A stretch of DNA of 64,000 nucleotides, taken from the NCBI RefSeq assembly GCF_048128805.1, contig NC_136005.1, forward strand, positions 22,342,760 through 22,406,759, given 5' to 3'. Shown here in pieces: positions 1 through 11,508 of the stretch; the stretch's first letter is position 1, and each line of letters opens with the position of its first letter. The notes below the pieces were generated by a model. That model was not told the origin of the DNA. It saw only the letters and a list, made by a program, of their open reading frames with translations, and did not search any database. The DNA comes from Centroberyx gerrardi. Its lineage: Eukaryota > Chordata > Actinopteri > Beryciformes > Berycidae. The translations under genes and the position numbers were made by a program.

Positions 1-562
1 TTCTTTATCAAGTCCTGCTTGGAAAAAACTGGTTTTATAAACGTAAAAATATAAAGGACAAATAAGATTAACTAGACTGCATCAAAGCTTGTTATGAATT
101 GTTTATGTCTGACAGGCATTCAAGACCTCAGGTAACTCTACTGCAGGAACAGATGAAATTACAGCAGTGCAGAGAACCTGTATTCTCATATTTTGGCAAA
201 AGCAATCTATTTAATTTGATTGATTAACTGATTGAAAATGCAATTAATTTAAGCGTAAAAGGTTGCAGGCTATGGCAATATCTTAATTAAAGGTTTGTCT
301 TTTTCAGTGCATATGCGTGAGTATGAGAAATTGAATACAGTCAATTATCAGAGGTTTCAAAAAGGTCATGCAAAACTTTCCTTTGAACAGACATTTCTGT
401 TGTTTTGAAGAGGATTTGTGTTTTTCTTAGCTTTGCCTTCACTGTGTGTGCAGGACATTCGTGCCATTTGGGCAGGGAGAACATTTAGGAAAGAAAAAAT
501 CATTTGAGCAGGTGGAACAATCGCTTTGGAGACCACAATGAATCACTGAAGAAACGCTAAGG
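1..562. other. intergenic, no gene seen
   Basis: A/T-rich sequence without a convincing open frame, splice pattern or repeat boundary. Confidence 0.6.
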
Positions 563-599
563 TTATTTGTAATTTGCTCCATAAGGCCAGACCAGAATC

Positions 600-930
600 C
601 GTGCATTCAGGACACTCACATGCAGACACTCAGGCTGACACACACACACAGACGTCAAGATGCCGTCACACACGTCCTGTAATGTGGGCATATACACCCA
701 CAGACACACAAATTGCACATACCCATGCTCACTCTCCACTACCACCTATCACACACACGCGGGTGCATACACACACACACACACACACACACGCACAATT
801 AGGCAAAGGCATGACAGACACTAAGCAGAAATGCCCATGAACACGCACAGATGTGTGCAGTTACACGCAAACAAGGAAAACGCTTGTGAGCCTGCATTTG
901 TGTGTGTGTACACATCTACAAATCAGTCAC
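600..930. repeat. CA-rich low-complexity region
   Basis: Imperfect (CA)n and ACAC-rich DNA with a pure (CA)n core near 768-793. Short open frames here in both strands are repeat artefacts. Confidence 0.8.
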
Positions 931-1086
931 ATGAAAACATGAGAGAGCATTCAAACAATAAAAACATTCTGAAAACAAAGAGAGACTTATTGGAAATCGA
1001 AGTCAGTAGGTAAAGGAACAAAGCTTGTTCTGTGTGAGAAAATTCATGAGCTTTTCGTGCCTTTACTTTTCATTTCCTGTCCTTAA

Positions 1087-1755
1087 AGGGTAACTTCGGT
1101 ATTTTTCAACCTGGACCCTATTTTCCCATCTTTTGTGTCTAAGTGACTAAAGGGGACAACAATTTTTGAAATTGGTCCAGTATTGAGCGAGATCGCTTCA
1201 GCCGGCAGCCGCGAAATGGGCTGCAATGTAATCCGACGGGGCAAATCGCACCGTCAATGTACGTCCACTAAAAGTGCTTGTTTTTGCCACTGACAGGCTC
1301 TTATTTTTATTATAAGTGTCTGACAACATTATGGAAAGGACCCTACAGAGAAATGAAACGTTTTTCTTTACCTTTCACTTGATCCGGTCTGTGTGTAACC
1401 AAGTCTCGCTCAAGTCTTGTGAGAGTTGAGTTGTTGCAGGAAGTTACACACAGACCGGATCAAGCGAAAGGTAAAGAAAAACGTTTCATTTCTCTGTAGG
1501 GTCCTTTCCATAATGTTGTCAGACACTTATAATAACAATCTGAGCCTGTCAGTGGCAAAAACAAGCACTTTTAGTGGACGTACATTGACGGTGTGATTTG
1601 CCCCGTCGGATTACATTGCAGCCCATTTCGCGGCTGCCGGCTGAAGCGATCTCGCTCAATACTGGACCAATTTCAAAAATTGTTGTCCCCTTTAGTCACT
1701 TAGACACAAAAGATGGGGAAATAGGGTCCAGGTTGAAAAATACCGAAGTTACCCT
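1087..1755. mobile_element. 669-bp near-perfect palindromic element, TTAA target site
   Basis: Two 313-bp arms (1087-1399 and 1443-1755) are inverted copies with only a handful of differences and a 43-bp spacer (1400-1442). The ends read AGGGTAACTTCGG and CCGAAGTTACCCT, and TTAA flanks both sides (1083-1086 and 1756-1759). A TTAA duplication is typical of piggyBac-like (also Kolobok) transposition, so this is best read as a foldback or MITE-type non-autonomous DNA element. It has no coding capacity. Confidence 0.85.
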
Positions 1756-2040
1756 TTAATCTTTATGATTTTGCAACAGGTCATCACCATGAACAAATGT
1801 TAGCTTCAAAAAGTAAACCTGGTGCTTCGAGAATTCAGTGCAGTTCGACTGAAAGTGAGCCTCGTGGCATCTTCAGCCAATAGGAAATGAGATGTGCAGT
1901 TGTTGCATTCATCCAGTTCAACAGAGTTACAATAAGTCAGAGTTGATTAATTTGCATGTTGGCTTTGATCGAAGACGCCGCCATGCACGCCATGTCCTCT
2001 CACTCACCTCTGTGGTCTCACATTGCATAGCCTGCAGGGC

Positions 2041-2056
2041 GAAAGAGAGAGGGATT

Positions 2057-2095
<39 letters not shown>

Positions 2096-2102
2096 AATAG
2101 AG

Positions 2103-2161
<59 letters not shown>
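2041..2161. repeat. (GA)n microsatellite
   Basis: About 120 bases of GA repeat broken by a few interruptions (GCGAAATAGAG, GCGAGAAA). Confidence 0.95.
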
Positions 2162-2469
2162 CACTGGCAGAATGTAATGGATTACATCTAACCAGAGAAC
2201 CAAGGCTCTTCAGGCTCCAATAGAAACTCTGTCAATCACAACCTTATTTCATCACCCTAATGAAAACCTCTCCCTCGCTCTGGATGTATCAGGACTCCCC
2301 CTCAACATATTACTTTCTTCTTACTTCTTTTTACTCATCTCTTCCACCTTTCCACCCCCATTCTATTCTCAAATATTCTCTCTCATCTTCTTATTTAACC
2401 TGTCAGTTACTGTAAACACTTTGCCGCTGCGTGAGGAGAGCTGATTAACCAAGAGGCCGTTGAAGCCAA

Positions 2470-2610
2470 GAGACAGCGAATACATACACAAACAAATGCC
2501 AACAAACACGTGTATAAACACATACGTATGCACACAGACACGCACATGCACGCGCACAGGCACACAAGCATGCATGCACACACACTCACGCACACTCACA
2601 TACAGAGATG
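2470..2610. repeat. degenerate CA/ACAC-rich tract
   Basis: Imperfect alternation of CACA, CATAC and CACGCA units; no gene features. Confidence 0.6.
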
Positions 2611-2619
2611 CATATGTTA

Positions 2620-3400
2620 CATATTACATACTGTTCTTATTGTTAAAAAACAATCATGATGAAAAAAAGTCTTGTGCCAATGCATTGCTGCTATCCTAAG
2701 TCAGATATTATTCATTATATTTGCTGTGTATACTTCTGAATTCTCAATTTTTTAGTACAAGTAGCTTAAATTCTGGTTAGCTAAGTGTCAATTATCGTTA
2801 AACAGGCATAAATTCTCATGAACTCATATAATGCTTCATTGGGTCTTTAAAAGAAGCAACAGTGAGATGTGACCTTGAACAGACCTTGACGTACACACTG
2901 AGCTTGTGTCCAGTGAACAATAAATATTTGACTTTAATCTTGATGATAGGCATGAACAATAGATTGTTTTGACTCCCAGACTCCCAGCATGTGTGAGCAA
3001 TCAGAAAGCCAGTACTGGAATAGCTGATGCTGTGTGAGATGACATGAATTACCAGCAATACCGGCCCAGGTCATCGTTTATTGGTTTAATGGTCGTTTTT
3101 GTTTTATTAAACTGGAAGTGAAAATTCCTGAGTCAGGGCAGCAGAATGCATTGGCTGTGGACTTCAAATAGAGCAAGGCTGGACTTTCAGACAGCCACTA
3201 ATAACACTGTATTACATAGTTGTCATAATAATGGAGGGGGTCAAAAGGGAGGGGTTCCTGCTCATAAGAGTGATTAAAATGTTAAAAGGGAAACCACAGC
3301 AGTGTCAGAGCCCGGCTACAGGAAAACTACAGAATCATACATTTTTTCACAGACCTTATAACTCATAAGGCACTATTTGTCACAGGATACAATGAAGGTG
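2620..3400. other. intergenic, no gene seen
   Basis: Mixed-composition DNA with no supported coding exon or element boundary. Confidence 0.5.
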
Positions 3401-3411
3401 AAGTGTTTGTA

Positions 3412-3412
3412 T

Positions 3413-3496
<84 letters not shown>
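3412..3496. repeat. (TG)n followed by (GA)n compound microsatellite
   Basis: A (TG)n run to 3437 passes directly into about 58 bases of (GA)n. An open frame of 161 aa spanning it on the minus strand consists of repeat-coded Ser-Leu and Thr-His and is not a gene. Confidence 0.95.
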
Positions 3497-3502
<6 letters not shown>

Positions 3503-3989
3503 ACAGCAGGAGACAAGCAAATGGGCAAGTCTGAGTACAATTTTTGCAGTTGCATTTGGAAGAGATTTTTTTTTTTTTTTTGTGCAATAAAGTGATAACA
3601 ATACAAATGTAAAACAATACAAAACATGGTGTTGGAAGACAGGACAGAAGAGGTAACAGAGTCACAAAATAATCAGACATAATCAAAACAGAACAAAACA
3701 AAACAAAACAAAAAAAACAAAAAACAAAAAAAAAAGAAAAGAAACCAACAAACAAACAACCAGAAAGAAAAGAGGCAAGTTCAACTCGATGGTCTTTGAG
3801 GGAGTAAAGGTTCAAATGAGAGGGGTTAATGTGCCTGAATATGCGCATATTAGTGTGTTGGTGTGTATGTCTGTGTGATAGTGTGGAAGGGGTCTCGAGA
3901 GGGAGTTGGGTGGGGTTGAGGTTGGGGATGGGGGTAGGAGGGGTGGGGTTGGGGGGATGGGAGGAGCCGCAGGAGGTGTTTGTGACCGG

Positions 3990-4183
3990 AGCTCCACTGC
4001 AGATAATGAGAAGGTGTAGTGGAGGGAGTAGAGGAAGGAGGGGCTAAGATTAGATTCGATTAGATTCAACTTTATTGTCATTGCACAATAAAGTTGAATC
4101 TAATCTAATCTAATCTAATCTAATTTTAGCCCCTCCTTCCTCTACTCCCTCCACTACACCTTCTCATTATCTGCAGTGGAGCT
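3990..4183. repeat. foldback repeat with (TTAGA)n stem
   Basis: The segment 3990-4078 is repeated inverted at 4085-4183 around a 6-base loop (CATTGC). The arms contain AGCTCCACTGCAGATAATG at the outside and TAGATTCAACTTTATTGT at the tip. The right arm has two extra TAATC units. The tip resembles the tail of a fish interspersed repeat, so this may be two head-to-head copies or a snap-back product. Confidence 0.8.
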
Positions 4184-4199
4184 TGGTCTGAGATTTCTG

Positions 4200-4810
4200 G
4201 CTGGGCCCAACTGTGGCAGCCCCCAGACCCTGGGGAGGGGGCCTGCCAACTGTAGGACCCAGCCTATTTAAGTGTGTGCCAGACGGTGAGAGGACCCCCA
4301 GACCCAGGGGAGGGAGTCCCCCTCACCACAGGGCACACAGCTTCATTGATGTTATTTATTTATTTATTTTCATTCATTTATTTCATTATTATTATTATTA
4401 CTATCATCACCAGTCTTCACTCCCGCCCCTCCCTCTTGAGGATGTGAGGGCAGCACTTGCCAAACTGCAAGGTCTGTCTCTATGTGAAATGATGGGCAAA
4501 GTTCCGTGGGAGGCAGTGGGGCTACCGGTCTGTGGTAGAGATTTAATCCAGCCGGCGGTGGTGGGGGGTGGGGGGGGGGGGGTGGAAGGCGGAGTGGGTT
4601 GTATCGGAGGGGGGTGGGGGTTGTATTGTGGAGGGGGAGGGGGGAGAGGGAGGGGGAGGAAGATGTTGAATGAGTGTGTGAGGGAGAGAGAGTGTAGCAG
4701 TGTGCGTGCCTATAATACTTATAACTATTATTATCGCCATCTCCTCCACAACTCTTAATAACAAAAAAATAATAATAATGGTAATAATAATAACAATAAT
4801 AACAATATAT
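4200..4810. other. low-complexity G-rich and AAT-rich DNA
   Basis: Contains TTTA/TTAT and ATT repeats (4347-4400), long G runs (4556-4660) and an AAT/ATAA-rich stretch (4765-4810). Long open frames on both strands (181 and 189 aa) are poly-Gly, poly-Pro and poly-Tyr artefacts. Confidence 0.6.
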
Positions 4811-5700
4811 TTGAGATTTTATAGAGATTACATCTAAACTATAGTAGTCACATCTCTCAGGAGTGTAAACCCCAATATAAATATGCTTGAGAGGTTGTTT
4901 AAATAGTGATAGTGGCTTTCTCTCTGCCAATGTCAGCACTCTTCACTCTGACAATCACAATCGCGAGAAGCTGTGAGAGGCGCAACACATTAGAAATACA
5001 ACTATTAAATGAAAGGAAATATAATAACTGCCCTGGCGGTTGAGAGCGTAAAAAGAAAAACTGTCACAGACAAAACGTCATTGTGCCCAACGCCACGGGT
5101 GCGCCTCGCCTCACCATAGCAACGGCCTCAAAAGGAATAACTATTAGGTCATCATACCTGCCATCTCAGACCCTCCGCACGTTACCACACTCTGATTAAT
5201 CGGTTAACAGCGTTGGCGGAAGCCATTGCCTAATATAGCTGCTACCCACTCTATCTCTGGTTTACCTATGGAATGCAACGTTACATGCCGTGACTCACTT
5301 GAAAAATGCGAGGTAAAAAGGCCCCACCTCTTCTGCCCATAGCATGTGGGAGAGACAGTGAAGATTAAGACACATTATCTCCCATATTATTATGCACCAC
5401 AACAGCGCTGGAGATTTGAATTCCTGGCACTATACATCACGTCTGATAGTTGATCTTCATCTGTGTGTGAAGCTCCCTGACTCATCATTAAAGAAAACCG
5501 GTTTTCAGACTCAAATATCAGTGTGGATGTATGGAAAATGCTGTCTGGCTGTGAGTAATTGCAGGCTTTGTGTAAATGGGGTAACTCTATACCTTGAGTT
5601 CCAGTAATATGGACGTCACAGAGCATATGGTTCACATAAGAAGACCATGCTGTGCCTCTTAATAACTATAATGGACCACCAAGCTGATTCTATACTCACG
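4811..5700. other. intergenic, no gene seen
   Basis: No supported exon, RNA gene or element end. Confidence 0.5.
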
Positions 5701-5702
5701 CG

Positions 5703-5757
5703 TGCACGCACACACACACACACGCACACACACACACTCACACACACACACACACAT
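5703..5757. repeat. (CA)n microsatellite
   Basis: Near-pure CA repeat with scattered G and T interruptions. Confidence 0.9.
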
Positions 5758-7266
5758 ACTTCCTATGAGGTTTCTCTTACTCCCTATGAGATAAACCATC
5801 AACACATCAAACATTATTAAACGTAATCCCATTGCAAATACTTAGTTATTAATGAATCACCTTAATGACTGAATGGTTAAAATAATGACATGCGAATGAG
5901 GTATGAGTGAGGGCCACAACACTGAGCAAATGACATATCCTTTCTTCATGTCACCTCAGAAAGTCAACAACCTGCCTATTTATTTTCCATTCTATCATTT
6001 CGCTGCGTATTTATAACTCTCTCTCCTCTCCAAACAGAGACATCCTGGTGTGAGTCACAGGTACACACCATCAGCACATCAATCATTGCCTTTCTATCCT
6101 CATGCCAAAGTTTAATAATTTGGCTGAAAAAAAACATGCTTGGTAAAGTGGCATGAGGAATAACAACACATGGAAACAATCCAAATCAATTTGATTAATT
6201 TATTTCCTCAGACGATCAGGCAACACACCTTTCCTGTGTGTCACCTTAAAGGTGTCGCTGGAAAAAGAGAGTCAACATTCCAATATGAAGGTATGCAAGG
6301 AATCACATCCATTCCAACTTTATGCCCGGTGAGAGGGTTTGGATACTTGCCAAGCTCATGAGTGGGGACAAGCTCTGACATGATAAGACGACAGCAAGCC
6401 ATCAAACTAGTGTTTTGTTGCTTGTGGTTTCACTGTGATGGTTCAGCGTGGTTACGTGGTTGAAAACCTACGGCACCACATTTGCCCGTCGGTCTTGAAC
6501 TCTCCTGCATATCCTCTGCTTTGAGTCCCTCTCAGCTTCCAACTGTCTCAGCAGGGAAAAGAAAATCATAGAAGTGGACCGCCACCATTGTTTTACTCGG
6601 CAACGCACCTTTGTGTAATCAAAGCTGTTGATCATGACGACATGTCCACTGACAATACAAAGGCCTAATGGATAAACGTGCACCAACCTGCACCAGTATC
6701 TGGTGCAGTCAGAGAGCATGACTCAAATTAGGTCAATCTCACACAGAGTCTCCCATTTGACTGTGTGATCCTTTCACTTCCAACCTTCCATTCCTGAGCC
6801 TTTGTGGAATAGAGGTCATTTCAGAAGAAAAAGCAAAACAGGAAACAAAGGTGATGAAACCATCAAAATGAAATGGGGAAATAATCTCAATCCATAATCT
6901 CAGACCCCGACACCTACCTGCTAGTGACTATATTCACAATATAGGTGGTAACTATGCCTTATCACAAGATGTAATGGCAAAATGAGAAGTCAAATATAAT
7001 ACTTATGCTTTAAGGCAGAGGGGAAAAGATCCTTGGAGGATGAAAATTATATCCAGGTTGAGGATGTGAGTACATCCTTTTATAAAAAGATTTATACAAG
7101 GATTTTGTAAAAGATGCTTTCATAGCAAATTTGAGGAACGCTGAAATGAAATGCGGCATATATGATCAAAGATGTTCAATGTAGAAAATGAGATTTTGTT
7201 TAAATTGTTCAATTTAAAGTTACTACATTTTCAAAAATCTATCCCATTTTACAGGCAGTTTCAGAC
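5758..7266. other. intergenic, no gene seen
   Basis: Mixed intergenic DNA; the short open frames show no recognisable domain and no splice context. Confidence 0.5.
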
Positions 7267-7836
7267 TACCGTAAATCCTCTAATAGTGGCCTGTAGTCAA
7301 TTAAAAGCAGAGTCTCCGATAATGGCCGGGGGCGTGGTCGACATGAACAAATAAAGGCCGGCCTCAAATACAGGCCGGGGGAAAAAACAAAGGAAACAAG
7401 ACTAGCCCTCGGCGCGCCGAAACCTCCAACAGCGATATGATATAACTGTATAGATTCTATTCTTAGCTTCAGTTAGCTTCAGTTAGCTTCAGCTTACATG
7501 CAAACAACGGTGGATACCGGTAAACTCCCGGTGCCTGTTTGTAACTGTAGTTTGTAGTAACGTACAAGTGCCACAAGATGGCTCGGCCGGCGGAAGTCTC
7601 TGGAGCATGCCGTCGTCGTTGCATTGCAGTAACAAAAAAACAGCTAAATAACGAACCCCAACAGAAGCAGATCACAAGGAGGCTTGGTACTAAAATATGA
7701 GCAAATATACTTATCAAACAGAGGGAATTAGAAATAAAGGCCTGTCTCTAATATAAGCCTGCTTCCAATAAAGGCCTGGTACCCTCTGCAGTTGAGGTAA
7801 ATAAAGGCCCGGGCCAATATTAGAGGATTTACGGTA
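7267..7836. mobile_element. 570-bp non-autonomous inverted-repeat DNA element
   Basis: The left end TACCGTAAATCCTCTAATA is mirrored by TATTAGAGGATTTACGGTA at the right end. The inverted repeat is about 23 bp with one mismatch further in. AATAAAGGCC-type motifs recur at least four times near the ends. The outermost TA on each side may be a TA target duplication, as in Tc1/mariner elements, but this is not certain. No transposase is encoded. Confidence 0.75.
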
Positions 7837-9874
7837 ACTCCAGTCAGCACATCACAACTGGACTTGGTCTTGATTGGCTCCACTCACAAAATAATTTAGT
7901 GAGTATTAATAAAGTTTGCAGCATTTGAACTGGAACCTCCAATACCATTTTAACTAAACTACATTTATTTGCCAAACATCATGAAGAACACCATTTGTAT
8001 CCTGAGCCACTGTATATTTGAAAACGAAATCATGAAAACTGAATCATATGGGACCTTTAATTTGGGCTGATGAAGGCGCAAGGCTGACCTCTAGTGTTTA
8101 AAAAGGGAGTGACAGGACTGGCCTGGTATCACCCTGCTGCTCCATCCAAAAGAGGCTCCGTGATCCAAGTCCTCTTATGTAACAGGGAAACTCTGAAGAG
8201 GGGCACAGAGGTACAACCCTCAGCACATAGAGACATCAGTCACCTGGTGTCTGAACAGGCCATCATGTGATGTCATCTGTCAATCATTGTGCTTCAAACC
8301 ACACATTCAGTCTATTTCCATTTTCATAATTATATGTTTGTGAATATTTAGCTGCAAAAGACAGAATTTCAACCATTGCTCCATAGGGAATGAGGTGATT
8401 TCTATGTCTTCTTCATGTGTGTGTTAATTTATAATTTGCAAGTGACTGGTTCTTCACAATGAATAAAGTAAATTGTCTCAAAATAATGGATATAAAATGC
8501 AAAATGTATTTGGATAGTCTTGTAAAATAATGTTTTGAATGAACAGCTAATTGGAATTTGTTCTTTTCAAATGACATGCATTTTCCTAAAAATAGCAGAA
8601 GAGGTTAATATAGTGTAAGAAGCTAATATTGTATTCTAAACTGCTGATGACGGGGGGGGGGTTTTTTAGATGAGGTGCTAAATAATCTGTCGGTTTCCAT
8701 TTTAAGCGAACCATGCTGACTGAGGGACTGAGAATAATGAAACCCAACCTGACATGCATACTTACTCAGTCTGCCTGTATAAAAAAGTTTACTAAGCCTT
8801 TAAGCCAATAAATACAGGACGCAGAAAGAGAGATGAAGGGCAGAAGTTAAAAAAAGGTTGCATGAGCTGTCCGAGAATATATTGTGAGGGTGTGGATAGC
8901 ATTTACACTTACTATTTGCACTGCAGTGATTCAGCATTCCACAAAAGGAAACCTTGGAATAAGGTATTTGGTGAAAGACAAAGAAAAGAGGGAGTGATTG
9001 AGGTCTTTCTCTTCTGTGTGCTGAGGAAATGTACTGAATGAAAAGTATTCAAGCGAATACTTTTCATAAACTGAAAAGTATTCGCTCTGAAACGTATGTT
9101 GTCCTATTCCCAGTGTCACCTGGTGAATCTCAAGAAAATACACCATTAATGACCGCAGTCCAAGTAGAATATAAACCTGTCCTAACAGTACATTCTACTT
9201 GTTTTCTACCATACAGTCTTCCATATGCATAATGAAGCACTGTATCTTTGACCAAAGAACATAAGGGAAGATTTTAACATTTGGGTTTTCATACTTCAAC
9301 CAATTTTTATAGCCCTTTGTGGGTGTTTGGGGTGATGAGTATAATGGGTTGCTGACCACTCGCACCTTTCTTGTGTATAACCTCTTGTCAACTTTACACC
9401 TTATCACCTGAACCTGAACCTAAACTCTCTCTCTGTTAGATAGTGTGACAAGAGAATGCTGTTAGGAGGCAGCGATGTTCATATTTGTGTTCAAAAGAAA
9501 AGTGCAAGACAAAGCATCGCCGCACATTCCGTGCCTGTAGCTAGCGGTTTGTGTTCAATTCGTGTGAAGCCCTATGCCTTGGAGAACTTTGAATTCCAGA
9601 GAAGATCTCTTTTATTTGACAGTTCATCTCGGGGAAAGGGTGCCCTTGCTTGAGTTAACTCTTTGCATGCAGTTTAAGACGGTGAAGGCTCAACATTTTA
9701 ATATCCTGCATAGCATGTAAAGATTGCAACACTTTTTCATACTATTGTTGAATAGAATATGCTCTCATTATAGTCTAATCAAGTGAAGTGTTGGATTTTT
9801 GGTGAAAACAAAACTTTCGTTCTCTGGCCCTTTGAACATTGTGTTGTGTTCTTTTGTTCTTTATCTCCAATCCT

Positions 9875-9876
<2 letters not shown>
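7837..9876. other. intergenic, no gene seen
   Basis: Contains a G9 run at about 8652-8660 and otherwise unremarkable A/T-rich DNA. No exon of the left-hand neighbour expected from synteny (ptgs2) is recognisable. Confidence 0.5.

Positions 9877-9921
<45 letters not shown>
9877..9921. repeat. (TC)n microsatellite upstream of pdc
   Basis: About 22 TC units, some 150 bases upstream of the proposed pdc promoter. Confidence 0.95.
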
Positions 9922-9924
<3 letters not shown>

Positions 9925-10089
9925 GTGTAGTTAGGCCTTTATCAAGTAGAGGCTTCTAATTCCTGAACTTAAATCCTCTTAGGATCCATGCTCTATTTCT
10001 GTTTGGTCTGACCATGAGGACTGTAGCCTTTTTTTTTAAATCTTTATTAGACCAAGCTCATTGGCTGGAAAAGACACACGCATGCACAC

Positions 10090-10197
10090 AAAAAACTACA
10101 CTGTCCAGCAACAGACATCTCAGTGAAGTGATTGAGTTTGGACCAGTCCAAGGTGAGCTACTGACAGAGGGAAGACTTCATTGTGACTGCAGGAGGT
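10090..10197 (+). other. pdc: candidate non-coding first exon of pdc
   Basis: The acceptor at 11501-11503 lies five bases before the pdc ATG, so an upstream untranslated exon must exist. The best-looking donor upstream is at 10198 (GGAG/GTAAGA); a second GTGAGC donor lies at 10152. An inverted CCAAT box (ATTGG) at about 10059-10063 and an A/T-rich tract near 10030-10045 fit a promoter. The 5' end is not defined by the sequence; this is inference from the splice layout only. Confidence 0.35.
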
Positions 10198-10576
10198 AAG
10201 AAAAACTCATTCACTCTTATTTTCTGGGGATAATAGAGTAAAATAAGTTACAGCTTCATGTGCAGAGATGGAAAGTTCAGTTTCGCGTGAAAATGTTGGA
10301 GCTAATTTGATATGTTTGTTTTCAATTTATTTGAGATAGCTTGATTTTGGCCATCTTCATTTTTCATCTAGATAATTTGTGATTCAGATTATGTTACAAT
10401 AGGGAGTATCTTGAGGATAGAATAACCATCTCTGTTTGTGGTTTAGTTTCTTCGTTGGTTTAAAAGTCATGTCTTCTGCAAAGAAAAACAACAATAACAA
10501 TAACTGCTCCTGTGTTTAGTCCTGGGAAAACAACCTATTTGAATTGAAAATATTTGCTGTCCTTTTATGAATTTAC

Positions 10577-10789
10577 TCACACACACATACATACACACAT
10601 ACATACATACATACATACATACATACATACATACATACATACATACATACATACAGCACACACATACATGCATACATACACAAATACACACATACAAATA
10701 CATACATACATACATACTGTACATACATACATACATAGTACATACATATATACATACATACATACATATAAAGAAATATTTGAAACATT
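10577..10789. repeat. (CATA)n tetranucleotide repeat in pdc intron 1
   Basis: About 210 bases of ACAT/CATA repeats with interruptions (CAGCACAC, ACTGTACAT). Tyr-Ile-His-Thr and Met-Tyr-Val-Cys open frames across it are artefacts. Confidence 0.95.
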
Positions 10790-11508
10790 TCAGAATACAC
10801 TTACTATTATTGCTAGTACTAATAACAGCAAATCCATTATATCCACTTGTGGATTTGGGGGTCAGAGGCGTGGCCTCAAAGATCATTAGCCCAAATCAGC
10901 CTGGAGCAGCAGGAGACTGCAGGCAGGAAAGAAGACTGTCTATATCAGATTGAAAATTAAAACACTGGGGTATTTAATCCAATGACGTCTATCCAAAATA
11001 TATTCAAAAGTGACTACAGATTTGCATCTAATGCAAGTCATATTGTACATTTCTTGTAGTGTATGTGGACATCAAATTTCACATCATGAAATACAGGTCA
11101 GCAAAGCAATCACAAGGAACTGTTTAAACTGTTTAAAAATTCAAAATTATTTTAGGTCAGAGATTTAATGATTTGATGATTTCCACATGGCTTCAAATTG
11201 TTAGTTTTCAATATCATCTGTTCCATTTGAAATGGTAGCTGCAAGGGAAGCAAGCTAACAGTAAGCAAGAGACATCTGATAGTGCAGTAATCCTCTTAGA
11301 CTGCATTAATTTAATTAATTATCGTGGAACTCTAGGTATTCAATACCTCTGTCACGGAGCACCAGCTCCAAAGACCTAAAGCTGTAGCTATGATTATCTA
11401 ATGAGAACAAACAAGTGTTACGGGACATTGCCAATTCAAAAAGTGAAACACTCTTGGATGACATGGTCTGCCTCACTGTGATTCTCTACTTTTTCCCTGA
11501 CAGGTAAA

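Noticed and set aside
3363-3848. 161-aa open frame on the minus strand
   Set aside because: It runs through (GA)n and (TG)n microsatellites and poly-A; the protein is Ser-Leu and Thr-His repeats.
4213-4939. 181- and 189-aa open frames on opposite strands
   Set aside because: Low-complexity Gly, Pro and Tyr runs from G-rich and AAT-rich DNA; no conserved residues.
10577-10789. Regular spaced repeat that might suggest a CRISPR-like array
   Set aside because: It is a simple CATA microsatellite in a vertebrate intron, with no unique spacers.
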